NCBI GenBank assembly: GCA_023386455.1 | Contig: JAEWJO010000197.1 | Coordinates: forward strand, 1 to 12,381 | Source: Pseudomonadota bacterium | GTDB taxonomy: Bacteria > Myxococcota_A > Polyangia > Haliangiales > Haliangiaceae | DNA length: 12,381 nt | Direction of reading: 5' to 3' | In this document: positions 1-7,140 of the stretch, piece after piece | How the letters are laid out: each line of letters begins with the position of its first letter | Numbering within the stretch: the first letter of the stretch is position 1 | Notes under the pieces: generated by a model | Told to the model about the DNA's origin: nothing | Seen by the model: the letters and a program-made list of their open reading frames with translations, nothing else | The model's database searches: none | Position numbers and translations under genes: made by a program

Positions 1-878
1 ACCGGCAGCGCATCGAGCGAGTGCGCGGCTGCATCGATCGCGCTCGCCATCTCCGAGGCGGAAGCGAACCGGAGGTCGGGCTTCTTCGCGAGCGCCTCGC
101 CGACGACGTGCTCGATCTGCGGCGTGAACGAGCGGCCGGTCGCACCGAGCCGCGGCGGCGCGGCGTAGGTGTGCAAGCGCATCAGCGTGCTCGGATCGGA
201 GTCCGCGAACGGCGGCTGACCGGCGAGCAGCTCGTACAGCACCGCGCCCATCGAGTAGAGATCGGCGCGGCCGTCGACGGTGCCGCCCTGCACGCACTCG
301 GGCGCGATGTAGCGAGGATCGCCGAACGCGGTCATGCCCGCCTGGGTCAGCTTCGCCTCGCCGAGGACGCTCTGGGTGTCCGCGACGAGCTTCGCGACCC
401 CGAAGTCGAGCACCTTGACGAGGTCCTGACCGTCGTCGTTCGCGATCAGGATGTTCTCGGGACGGACATCTCGATGGATCACGCCCATCGCGTGCGCGTG
501 GCCGAGCGCCTCGACCACCTGCCTCGCGATGCCGAGCGCGCGGCGCGGGGCGACCGGCCCACCGCTCATCAGCGTGCGCAGCGCGAGCCCGCGGACGAGC
601 TCGGTCGCGAGGAACAGCGACCCGTCGTCGAGCCGGCCGACCTCGAGCAGCTCGACGATGTTGCGGTGGCGGAACATGCCGAGCGTCTTGCCCTCGCGAA
701 GAAACCGCGCGGCGACCTCGGAGTCGGCGTGCTCCGCATGCAGGACCTTCAGCGCGACGTGCGTGCCGAGCTCGACGTGCTCGGCCTCGTAGACGTCTCC
801 GGTCGCGCCGCTCGCGAGCTGCGCCACCACGCGGTAACGGCCCACGACGACGGCGCCGACGAGATCGCGCTCGGCCAT
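1..878 (-). CDS. PknB-type Ser/Thr protein kinase, N-terminal part (runs off left edge)
   Basis: The first 292 codons of a Hanks-type Ser/Thr kinase are read on the minus strand from the ATG at 878-876, with no stop before the edge. Visible motifs are a glycine loop LASGATGDVYEA (residues 21-32, first Gly replaced by Ala), the ATP-binding lysine K44 in VALKVL, E62 as a plausible helix-C glutamate, catalytic loop HRDVRPEN (135-142), DFG (158-160) and a P+1 region GDPRYIAPEC (186-195). All lobes of the kinase domain are present. The missing part would be the C-terminal tail, often a membrane helix plus sensor in this family. The catalytic-loop lysine of HRDLKPEN is replaced by Arg and the GTP before the APE motif reads GDP, so substrate preference or activity may be unusual. 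The start fits because the kinase fold begins only about 14 residues later (GRYRVVAQL). The gene stands alone, upstream of and divergent from the glycosyltransferase. The kinase assignment is secure; the target and the signal are unknown. Confidence 0.93.
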   Translation of the reverse strand, partial: MAERDLVGAVVVGRYRVVAQLASGATGDVYEAEHVELGTHVALKVLHAEHADSEVAARFLREGKTLGMFRHRNIVELLEVGRLDDGSLFLATELVRGLALRTLMSGGPVAPRRALGIARQVVEALGHAHAMGVIHRDVRPENILIANDDGQDLVKVLDFGVAKLVADTQSVLGEAKLTQAGMTAFGDPRYIAPECVQGGTVDGRADLYSMGAVLYELLAGQPPFADSDPSTLMRLHTYAAPPRLGATGRSFTPQIEHVVGEALAKKPDLRFASASEMASAIDAAAHSLDALP

Positions 879-1109
879 GGGGCCGAGTCTACACGGACAA
901 ACCGTGCGTTTCGCCCCGACGGCCCGGCGCGATGATTGCGATTCGCTGTGCCCTGACACGACCGTGTGTCGTCGGCGCTCCCGCGTCTGAGAGCTTCTCG
1001 GTGTGCGTCTGTCTCAATGGCGCGCGTGCGCTTTAGGTCCGCAGAATCTCACCCGAACTTCTAGGGGAACCGAGTAGCCGACGCGGAGTGCCGTCGACAT
1101 GGTGACGAT
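879..1109. other. Divergent intergenic region between kinase and glycosyltransferase genes
   Basis: These 231 bp separate two divergently transcribed genes and should hold both promoters. I find no convincing -35/-10 pair. The one structured spot is near 955-972, where two mutually exclusive short dyads overlap: GACAC/GTGTC with a 6-nt loop (955-959 and 966-970) and ACGAC/GTCGT with a 5-nt loop (958-962 and 968-972). A GGAAC stands at 1066-1070, but no matching -10 element lies at the right distance. No small ORF with coding character was found. Confidence 0.5.
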
Positions 1110-2327
1110 ATGCCGCTGCCAATCATCGCCTTCTCTAAAGACTGGCACGAAGACCCCACGTCGAATCATCACGTCCTCCGGGAGCTCGCGAAGACCCGCC
1201 GTGTCCTGTGGCTCAACTCGCTCGCGACGCGCAGACCGAACCTCTCCTCGGCGCGCGACCTCGGCAAGATCAGGCGCAAGCTGACCGAGTTCTCGAAGGG
1301 CGCGGTCAACGTCGAGAACGATCTGTGGGTCGCGACGCCGCTCGTGCTTCCGCTGCCGCAGAGCACGGCGGCCGTGAAGCTGAACCGCCAGATTTTGCGG
1401 TGGACGGTCCAGGCGCTGCGCGCGCAGCTCGGCATCAAGAAGTTCCAGCTCTGGACGTTCCTGCCGAACACGGCGCCGTACGTCGGCACGCTCGGCGAGG
1501 AGCTCTCCGTCTACTACTGCGTCGACGAGTGGGCGACGTTCCCCGGTCTCGATCGAGAAGGCACGATCGCGATGGAGCGCGCCCTGCTCGAGCGAGTCGA
1601 CGCGACGTTCACGACGAGCCTCGCGCTCGCCGAGAAGAAGCGCGCGGTCTGCCGCAACACGTTCCTCGCGCCGCACGGTGTCGACGCCGAGAAGTTCCAG
1701 CGCGCCCTCGATCCGGCGCTCGCGATCCCGGCCGATCTCGCGGCGCTCCCCGGCAAGAAGATCGGCTTCTTCGGCACGCTGCGCGACTTCCTCGACTACG
1801 ACCTGATCGCGCACATCGCGAAGGCGCGGCCCGACTGGTCGATCGCGCTGATCGGCCAGGAGCTGTGCGACATCGGACCGATCAAGGGACTGCCGAACGT
1901 CCATCTGCTCGGGCAGAAGAAGCACGACGAGCTGCCCGCCTACTGCAAGGGCTTCGACGTCGGTCTCATCCCGTACCGCATCGACAACGACGTGAAGTTC
2001 ATCAACCCGCTCAAGCTGCGCGAGTACCTGTCGGCCGGCCTGCCGGTCGTCTCGACCGACATGCCGGAGGTCCAGCCGTACGCGCACCTCTGCCACATCG
2101 GCCAGACGTTCGACGACATGGTCGCGGCCTGCGACCGCGCGATCGAGGAAGGCTCGCCCGAGCAGCGCGTTCGCCGCGCGCGGTCGATGGACTCCGAGAC
2201 CTGGCAGGCGCGCGTCGCCGCGACGATGCGGACCGTCGAGCAGTTCGAGGCGAGGAAGTCGCAGACCGCGCACGACGATCTGATCGGCGCGTTCCCGGTC
2301 ATCGGCGAGGTCGCGGTCGCGCGTTAG
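1110..2327 (+). CDS. GT-B fold glycosyltransferase (GT4-like)
   Basis: This 405-residue cytoplasmic protein looks like a retaining GT-B glycosyltransferase that would use a nucleotide-sugar donor. The C-terminal donor-binding half carries the family signature NPLKLREYLSAGLPVVSTD (299-317), with conserved K302 and E305, preceded by FFGTLRDFLDYDL (220-232), where the second Rossmann domain begins. The N-terminal acceptor half has YYCVDEWATFPG (135-146) and APHGVD at the interdomain hinge (187-192). These resemble single-gene glycosyltransferases of the TuaH kind that act in envelope or exopolysaccharide synthesis. There is no signal peptide or membrane helix. The ATG at 1110 has only a weak GGTGA upstream, but the protein begins with a proper first beta strand (PIIAFSKDW), which supports it. 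An earlier ATG at 1099 is in another frame. The stop overlaps the opposing reductase stop by 4 bp. No other sugar gene lies in the window, so donor and acceptor cannot be inferred. Confidence 0.85.
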   Translation: MPLPIIAFSKDWHEDPTSNHHVLRELAKTRRVLWLNSLATRRPNLSSARDLGKIRRKLTEFSKGAVNVENDLWVATPLVLPLPQSTAAVKLNRQILRWTVQALRAQLGIKKFQLWTFLPNTAPYVGTLGEELSVYYCVDEWATFPGLDREGTIAMERALLERVDATFTTSLALAEKKRAVCRNTFLAPHGVDAEKFQRALDPALAIPADLAALPGKKIGFFGTLRDFLDYDLIAHIAKARPDWSIALIGQELCDIGPIKGLPNVHLLGQKKHDELPAYCKGFDVGLIPYRIDNDVKFINPLKLREYLSAGLPVVSTDMPEVQPYAHLCHIGQTFDDMVAACDRAIEEGSPEQRVRRARSMDSETWQARVAATMRTVEQFEARKSQTAHDDLIGAFPVIGEVAVAR

Positions 2328-3172
2328 ACGAGGCCTTTGGCGACGACGGTCCAGTCCGCGTGGCCATCGCCGTCGGCGATCGCCGCGTCCATTCGCTGGA
2401 CGAACGACGTCAGCATCGTCAGCGCCTGGCCCGCGTGCTCGGCCTCCTCCTGCATCAGGCGGGCATCCTTGCGCGCCATCGCGAGCTCCCACGATGGATT
2501 CGTGTAGTCGGCGTCCATCATCCGCTTGAACCGGCCCGGCAACGACACGCCCGGATTGAAGTGACCGAGCAGTGTCGCGATGTCGGCGCCGGACATCGAC
2601 ATCGACCTCGCGAGCGAGAGCATGTCGACAAAGCCCGCGGTGATCGCCATCAGCAAGAGATTGCCGATCAGCTTGTAGCCCGCGGCCGCATCGACGCGCT
2701 CGCCGAGATCGATCAGCTTGCCGGTCATCGGTGCGAGCAGCGGCGTGACCCTCGCGACGACGCCGCGATCGCCGCAGACCATCATGAGGCCGGTCGACTC
2801 GAGCGCGTTCTGCGGCCCCATGAACACCGGCGCGTGGACGTAGGTGACACCGCGCGCCGGCCAGTCGTGCGTCCTCGCGCGCGCTCCTGCCGTCGAGGTC
2901 GTCGAGTGATCGATCACGAGCGCGCCCCTCGCGAGACCGGGAGCCGCGGCGGCGAGCACGCTGTCGACCGCCTCGTCGTCACTGACGACGACATGCACGC
3001 GGCTGGCACCGCGCACGGCGTCGGCGGGAGTGTCCGCGACCACGATGCCCTCGCCTTCGAGTGAGCGCGCGCGTCCCGGCGTGCGATTCCATACGTGCAC
3101 GTCCTCACCCTTCTTCCGAAGCGCGCGCGCGAATCCAGAGCCGAGCAGACCGGTACCGAGGAGCGTGATCAT
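2324..3172 (-). CDS. NAD(P)-dependent beta-hydroxyacid dehydrogenase-family oxidoreductase
   Basis: This 282-residue protein belongs to the 3-hydroxyisobutyrate dehydrogenase / glyoxylate (succinic semialdehyde) reductase / tartronate semialdehyde reductase superfamily. The N-terminal Rossmann motif is GTGLLG (6-11), and WNRT (28-31) has the Arg and Thr typical of NADP(H)-preferring members. DHSTTS (88-93) is the substrate-loop position, and AAGYKLIGN (163-171) supplies the catalytic lysine K167 and partner N171. The all-helical C-terminal half (about 165-282) completes the fold, and the length is normal. The ATG at 3172 is chosen because the GxGxxG strand starts at residue 2. The frame stays open 75 codons further upstream, but that stretch is Arg/Ser-rich, lies over the divergent PKS gene and looks non-coding. 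A GAGGTAGG-like ribosome site lies 9 nt upstream. The substrate is unknown. Divergence from the PKS operon with only about 46 bp between starts suggests possible co-regulation; this is inference. Confidence 0.88.
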   Translation of the reverse strand: MITLLGTGLLGSGFARALRKKGEDVHVWNRTPGRARSLEGEGIVVADTPADAVRGASRVHVVVSDDEAVDSVLAAAAPGLARGALVIDHSTTSTAGARARTHDWPARGVTYVHAPVFMGPQNALESTGLMMVCGDRGVVARVTPLLAPMTGKLIDLGERVDAAAGYKLIGNLLLMAITAGFVDMLSLARSMSMSGADIATLLGHFNPGVSLPGRFKRMMDADYTNPSWELAMARKDARLMQEEAEHAGQALTMLTSFVQRMDAAIADGDGHADWTVVAKGLV

Positions 3173-3218
3173 CGAGCGGAGCCTACCTCGGGCGTGGTTC
3201 GTGCACGTGGCCGGCGCC

Positions 3219-4304
3219 GTGCGAGTCGGCGGCTTCGTGGCAACACGTCCCAGCTTCGAGATGTCCCAGGAGAGGAGCCTCGAGTGGCTCGCCGAGGCCC
3301 ACGCCGAGGCGGAGGCTCGTTCCGCGCTGCTCGACGATCGCGGCCGGCGCGCGTTCGCGGCGAAGCTGTCGCGCATTCTTGCGCGCTGCGCATGCACGCC
3401 ACCGAAAATCCTGCGCAGAGGTCACTCGCTGACCGACGCGCGACGCGCCGAGCTCCCGCGCGGCCTCGGCACCGAGGCGCGAACGAAGCTGTTCGGCGAG
3501 CTCGTCGACGACTACTTCGCGCGCGCGTATCCCGAGGATGACGTCGCTCCGGATGATCTGATCCACGTCACCTGTACCGGCTATCTGTCGCCGAGCGGCG
3601 CGCAGAAGGTCGTCGCGAGTCGCGGTTGGGGCGCGCGGACGCGCGTCACGCACGCGTATCAGATGGGGTGCTACGCGGCGCTCCCGGCGGTTCGCATGGC
3701 CGCCGGCTGCCTCGCGCTCGGCGCGCGGCGCGTCGACCTCGTCCATACCGAGCTGTGCTCGCTGCACGTCGATGTCACGACGCACAGCATCGAGCAGCTC
3801 GTCGTCCAGAGCCTGTTCGCCGACGGCATGATCCGCTACTCGCTCACCCACGACGGGCCGGGGCTCGAGCTCGTCGCCGCCGCCGAGTGCGTGCTGCCCG
3901 ACTCCGCGGGCTCGATGAGCTGGATCGTCGGCGATCGCGGCATGCAGATGACGCTCGCGCGTGACGTGCCGGAGCGGATCGGTCGCGTGCTGCGGACGTT
4001 CGTGGTCGAGCTCTACCGGCGCGCGAACCTCGATCTCGGCGCGATGAAGCACAGCGTGTTCGCCGTGCATCCAGGCGGACCGAAGATCATCGACGGTGTC
4101 CGCGACACGCTCGAGCTCGACGAGGCACAGATCGAGGCGAGCCGCACCGTGCTGCGCAAGTACGGCAACATGTCGTCGGCGACGCTGCCGCATATCTGGA
4201 TGACGATCCTCGCCGACGCACGGATCCCGTCCGGCACGCTCGTCCCGTCGCTGGCGTTCGGCCCCGGGCTCACCGTCTGCGGTGCCCTGTTCGAGAAGCG
4301 CTGA
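3219..4304 (+). CDS. Type III polyketide synthase (chalcone/stilbene synthase family)
   Basis: This is a homodimeric-type ketosynthase that would condense malonyl-CoA onto a CoA- or ACP-bound starter without a carrier domain of its own. All three catalytic residues are present: nucleophile C151 in HAYQMGCYAALPAVRMA (codon at 3669), H284 in FAVHPGGPKIID (4068) and N317 in YGNMSSATLPHIW (4167). Spacing matches the family (33 residues from His to Asn). The N-terminal KILRRGHSLTD and C-terminal GFGPG-like AFGPGLTVCGALF are also family features. The start is uncertain. The GTG at 3219 gives 361 residues and keeps the expected first strand (RVGGFVATRP). GTGs at 3201 or 3207 are possible, while the ATG at 3261 would cut into the conserved SQERSLEWLAEAH region. 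No strong ribosome site marks any of them. The stop is coupled to the next gene, a membrane-fused methyltransferase, which points to a methylated phenolic or pyrone lipid. Starter and chain length cannot be read from the sequence. Confidence 0.93.
   Translation: MRVGGFVATRPSFEMSQERSLEWLAEAHAEAEARSALLDDRGRRAFAAKLSRILARCACTPPKILRRGHSLTDARRAELPRGLGTEARTKLFGELVDDYFARAYPEDDVAPDDLIHVTCTGYLSPSGAQKVVASRGWGARTRVTHAYQMGCYAALPAVRMAAGCLALGARRVDLVHTELCSLHVDVTTHSIEQLVVQSLFADGMIRYSLTHDGPGLELVAAAECVLPDSAGSMSWIVGDRGMQMTLARDVPERIGRVLRTFVVELYRRANLDLGAMKHSVFAVHPGGPKIIDGVRDTLELDEAQIEASRTVLRKYGNMSSATLPHIWMTILADARIPSGTLVPSLAFGPGLTVCGALFEKR
4293..4298 (+). promoter_or_regulatory. Ribosome binding site of the coupled methyltransferase
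   Basis: GAGAAG lies 5 nt before the ATG at 4304, inside the last codons of the PKS gene. The PKS stop TGA (4302-4304) and this ATG share one base. This fixes the start and implies translational coupling of the two enzymes. Confidence 0.55.
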
Positions 4305-5545
4305 TGCTCGCGGCATGTCTGGTCCCGATCGGCCTGCAGGCCGTCGCGATGCTGGTCGACGAGGGCTGGTTTCACCGCCGCCGCGACCTTCCGCGCTGGG
4401 AGCGCATCGGTCATCCGCTCGACACGCTGACGATCGCGATCTGCCTCGCCTGGCTGCTCGTCGCGCGTACGCACGTGCTGCCGGTCTATGCAGCGCTGGC
4501 GATCTTCTCGACGCTGTTCGTCACGAAGGACGAGGCGGTCCATGCGCGCGCGTGCGGCGCTGGAGAGCACTGGCTGCATGCGGTGCTGTTCGCGCTGCAC
4601 CCGATCGTCCTCGGCGCGTTCGCGCTGCTGTGGTGGCGGGGCGAGCAGGCGATCCTGTTCGGTCAGCTCGCGATCACGATCGCGTTCATGACGTACCAGG
4701 TCTTCTACTGGAACGTCTGGCGCGAGCGAGAGCCGCGAACGATCAACAACGAGTGGTATGCCGACCTCGGCGAGCGCTGGTACCGCGCCACCGACACGCC
4801 GATCGCGCTCTTGCGTGCAGAGAGCCGCCAGCGCAATCCGTGGATCGCCGACGAGATCTCGCGCACGTTTGGCGCCCGCCCCTGCCGCGTGCTCGACCTC
4901 GGCTGTGGCGCGGGCTTTCTGTCGAATCACCTCGCCGCGTGCGGCCATGCGGTCACCGGCATCGACACCACCGCCGAGAACCTCGTCGTCGCGCGCGCCC
5001 ACGATGCGACGGCGAGCGCGACGTACGAGCTCGGTGATGCCTGTGCGCTGCACTACCCCGACGCCAGCTTCGACGTCGTGTGCGCGATGGACCTGATCGA
5101 GCACGTGCCCGACCCCGAGCGACTCGTCGCCGAGGTCGGCCGCGTCCTGGCGCCGGGCGGCGTGTTCTTCTTCCACACGTTCAACCGCACGCTGCTCGCG
5201 AACCTGATCGTCATCAAGGGCGTGTCGTGGTTCGTCAAGAACACGCCCGCCGACCTCCACCTCATCGACCTGTTCCGATCGCCCGCCGAGGTCGAGGCGA
5301 TGTGTCGCGCCCACGGGCTCGACATTGTCGAGCTCCACGGGTCGCGGCCGCGGTTTCGCTGGCCCCTGTGGCGCATGCTGCTGACCGGACGTGTCGGTGA
5401 CGACTTCGCGTTCACGTTCACGCCGTCGACGGCGATCGGCTACACGGGGATGGCGCAGCGGCGGCCGCGCGACGTGCTCGCAGCGCCTGGACCGGCTACT
5501 TCAGGAAGGCCGGCGTCATCACGGCGCTACGGCACTGCCAGTTGA
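4304..5545 (+). CDS. Membrane-anchored UbiG-like SAM methyltransferase (five-helix N-terminal domain fused to class I methyltransferase)
   Basis: This 413-residue protein has two parts. Residues 1-140 hold about five hydrophobic helices (near 2-18, 40-55, 58-74, 90-111, 115-137). Between the third and fourth is a polar His/acid stretch with D76, E77, H80, E88, H89 and H92, followed by H99-P100. Residues 145-385 form a class I methyltransferase: NNEWYADLGERWYR (148-161) recalls the UbiG N-terminal helix, VLDLGCGAG (196-204) is SAM motif I, D221 ends strand 2, and AMDLIEHVPDP (261-271) plus VLAPGG (281-286) are the UbiG/UbiE-type post-motifs. UbiG enzymes O-methylate hydroxylated quinone precursors, so a phenolic lipid made by the coupled PKS is the natural predicted substrate. 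The membrane domain would hold the enzyme at the bilayer. Conserved sequence ends near residue 388; the last 25 residues are low-complexity and read antisense into the lipoprotein gene. The membrane domain's own function is not recognised. Confidence 0.85.
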   Translation: MLAACLVPIGLQAVAMLVDEGWFHRRRDLPRWERIGHPLDTLTIAICLAWLLVARTHVLPVYAALAIFSTLFVTKDEAVHARACGAGEHWLHAVLFALHPIVLGAFALLWWRGEQAILFGQLAITIAFMTYQVFYWNVWREREPRTINNEWYADLGERWYRATDTPIALLRAESRQRNPWIADEISRTFGARPCRVLDLGCGAGFLSNHLAACGHAVTGIDTTAENLVVARAHDATASATYELGDACALHYPDASFDVVCAMDLIEHVPDPERLVAEVGRVLAPGGVFFFHTFNRTLLANLIVIKGVSWFVKNTPADLHLIDLFRSPAEVEAMCRAHGLDIVELHGSRPRFRWPLWRMLLTGRVGDDFAFTFTPSTAIGYTGMAQRRPRDVLAAPGPATSGRPASSRRYGTAS

Positions 5546-7061
5546 AGCTGCGGGTCTGGCCGACCACGCCGTTCTCATTCAACCCGGCGACGAGCTCGTC
5601 GGCGGCGGTGCGCAGCTCCGCGTCGGCGCGGCCGCTGTAGTGCCACGCCATCGCGACGATGTACGCCGACTCGCCCCAGTGCTCGTCGTAGTCGTCGATC
5701 TCGTCCTGCGTCGTGCCGACGCCCATCCAGTAGAACGGCTTGCCGCTCGAGTCGCGGCCGTCACGCGCGATGATCCGGCCGAGGCGCACGAGCGCAGCAC
5801 CGACCTGCGTCGCGCGCGTGCCGCCGACGCGGCGGGCGTACTCGTCGAGACCGTCGGCGAGGATGGCGCTCATCCACGGGCTGCACCCGTTGTAGCCGAA
5901 CGACTCGCCGTGAGCGACGGCGCTGTGGCCAAAGCAGCGAGCCTCCTGATCGGCGTAGCCCGTCGGGTACGTCATCTGCTCGGCGAGGTAGGCGCTGACC
6001 GCGGTCTCGGAGCGCGCGGCGATCGCCTCGGCCTTGTCATCGGTGACGGCAAGCGCCCACTCGTGCGCGAGCAGCGTGAAGCCGGCGTGGCGCTCGGTCC
6101 AGAACCGGCTGCCGCCGTCGTAGACCGGGTTCCACATCGTCGCGATCTTCGCGGACACCGCCTCGGCGGCCTCGCGATAGCGATCGTCACCGGTCATCAG
6201 GTAGTGCAGCGCCATGCCCTGCGAGTAGTAGTACTTGAGGTCCGTCTGCGCGGTCGGCACCGCGATGTTCGTCGCGACGCCGTTCGTCACGGTCATGCCC
6301 GCGCGATAGATGTCCGCCTCGCGGTACGCCGAGCGCAGCGGGGACTGCTCGCCGGTGAACGCGTAGCCGCGGTACATCGCGGTGACGCGGTCGTAGAGCC
6401 ACACGTCGCGGCTCGCCTGCCAGTTGATCAGGAAGTTGTCGGTGTCCCAGCGGTCGTAGTCACAGATGCCCCACGCGTCGAGCGGCGTGTTCGCGAGCTC
6501 GGCGGCCGGCACCATCGGACCCATCAGCTGGCTCGCGATCAGCACCGACGTCGGCAGCTCGACCCACACCTTCGGGTGGACGTTCGTCCCGGTGCCGGTG
6601 AGCGTCGATGCGACGTCGACCATCGTCGGTCCCGACGTGCCGGGCACGCCGAGCTCGATCGACAGCGAGGTCGTCGCGCTGACATCGACGTCGACCTGCA
6701 CCTGGACGCTGCGGATGCTGCCGTCGGCGTGCCTCGCGAGGACGCGGCGCGCGGCGGGCAGCTCGGTGTCGCCGGCCGAGACCTTGATCAGGTCAGGATC
6801 GGTGAAAGCCCCGCGCGAGAACGGGACAGCGAAGTTCACTCTCTGTGCGCCGGTGCCACCATCGGGAACGAGCTTGACGGTGAACTGCGAGGGCATCTCC
6901 GGCGAGGGGTTCTGACCGCCACCGTCCGACGAGTAGTCGGGCCCACCGTTGCCACCATCCGTCTCGTCCGCCGGGTTCGAATTGCTGCAGCCGAAGGCGA
7001 ACACGATCGAAGCGATCGTTCCACCCAGAGCCGCAGCGCGAATAAACGCGCATTGGTTCAT
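5496..7061 (-). CDS. Predicted surface lipoprotein with exo-rhamnogalacturonan-lyase-like N-terminal domain and helical toroid
   Basis: This 521-residue exported protein has a lipoprotein signal: R8, a hydrophobic stretch 9-24, then AFGC with C25 as the lipid-modified cysteine and Ser at +2, compatible with outer-membrane sorting. A flexible Gly/Asp/Ser/Pro linker (about 26-57) follows, as in surface-tethered proteins. Residues 58-138 look like the beta-domain of PcRGLX/YetA-type exo-rhamnogalacturonan lyases: NFAVPFSRGAFTDPDLI, then VLARHADGSIRSVQV, then a strand ending in IELG. Residues 200-500 are alpha-helical, with Tyr/Trp-rich segments (DLKYYYSQGMALHYLMTG, HWGESAYIVAMAWHYSG) suggesting an (alpha/alpha) toroid as in polysaccharide lyases and glycosidases. 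A role in polysaccharide binding or cleavage at the cell surface is therefore likely, but catalytic residues cannot be assigned. The family call rests on my reading of the N-terminal pattern and could be wrong. The start ATG lies close before the signal peptide. The 3' end overlaps the opposing methyltransferase by 50 bp. Confidence 0.72.
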   Translation of the reverse strand: MNQCAFIRAAALGGTIASIVFAFGCSNSNPADETDGGNGGPDYSSDGGGQNPSPEMPSQFTVKLVPDGGTGAQRVNFAVPFSRGAFTDPDLIKVSAGDTELPAARRVLARHADGSIRSVQVQVDVDVSATTSLSIELGVPGTSGPTMVDVASTLTGTGTNVHPKVWVELPTSVLIASQLMGPMVPAAELANTPLDAWGICDYDRWDTDNFLINWQASRDVWLYDRVTAMYRGYAFTGEQSPLRSAYREADIYRAGMTVTNGVATNIAVPTAQTDLKYYYSQGMALHYLMTGDDRYREAAEAVSAKIATMWNPVYDGGSRFWTERHAGFTLLAHEWALAVTDDKAEAIAARSETAVSAYLAEQMTYPTGYADQEARCFGHSAVAHGESFGYNGCSPWMSAILADGLDEYARRVGGTRATQVGAALVRLGRIIARDGRDSSGKPFYWMGVGTTQDEIDDYDEHWGESAYIVAMAWHYSGRADAELRTAADELVAGLNENGVVGQTRSFNWQCRSAVMTPAFLK

Positions 7062-7083
7062 GGCCGCGGAGCCTAAGTGCGAC

Positions 7084-7099
7084 TCGCGTCACGACGCGA
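7084..7099. repeat. Perfect 7-bp inverted repeat upstream of the lipoprotein gene
   Basis: TCGCGTC and GACGCGA are perfect reverse complements separated by AC. The dyad centre lies about 30 bp upstream of the minus-strand lipoprotein start (7061), a usual place for an operator overlapping a promoter. It is all G/C and T/A without mismatches, but GC-rich DNA makes such dyads fairly often. Confidence 0.4.
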
Positions 7100-7140
7100 T
7101 GTAGGTCCGACCACATTCGTTTCTGCGTCGGAGAACGGTA

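Noticed and set aside
21..935. 304-codon plus-strand open frame at the left edge
   Set aside because: It is the exact antisense of the Ser/Thr kinase, whose motifs are unmistakable on the minus strand.
955..972. Small hairpin in the 879-1109 interval as a terminator
   Set aside because: It lies between divergent genes, has a stem of only 5 bp and no T-run, so it does not fit a terminator.
1066..1095. GGAAC followed by CGTC, suggestive of an ECF sigma promoter for the glycosyltransferase
   Set aside because: The spacing is about 21 nt, too long for the usual 16-17, and the -10 would lie too close to the ATG.
1208..3064. Very long plus-strand open frame (618 codons) across the glycosyltransferase and reductase
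   Set aside because: It is Arg/Ala-rich, with no domain pattern, and crosses the junction of two well-supported genes in other frames. This is a normal by-product of GC-rich third positions.
2948..3397. N-terminal extension of the reductase to 3397
   Set aside because: The added 75 residues are Arg/Ser/Ala-rich, sit over the PKS gene, and precede a Rossmann strand that starts right at the ATG at 3172.
4013..5338. 441-codon minus-strand open frame opposite the PKS and methyltransferase genes
   Set aside because: Charged low-complexity sequence spanning two genuine coupled genes on the other strand.
5391..7076. 561-codon plus-strand open frame opposite the lipoprotein gene
   Set aside because: Arg/Val-rich composition, no ribosome site or motif, and the minus strand has a signal peptide and folded-domain sequence.
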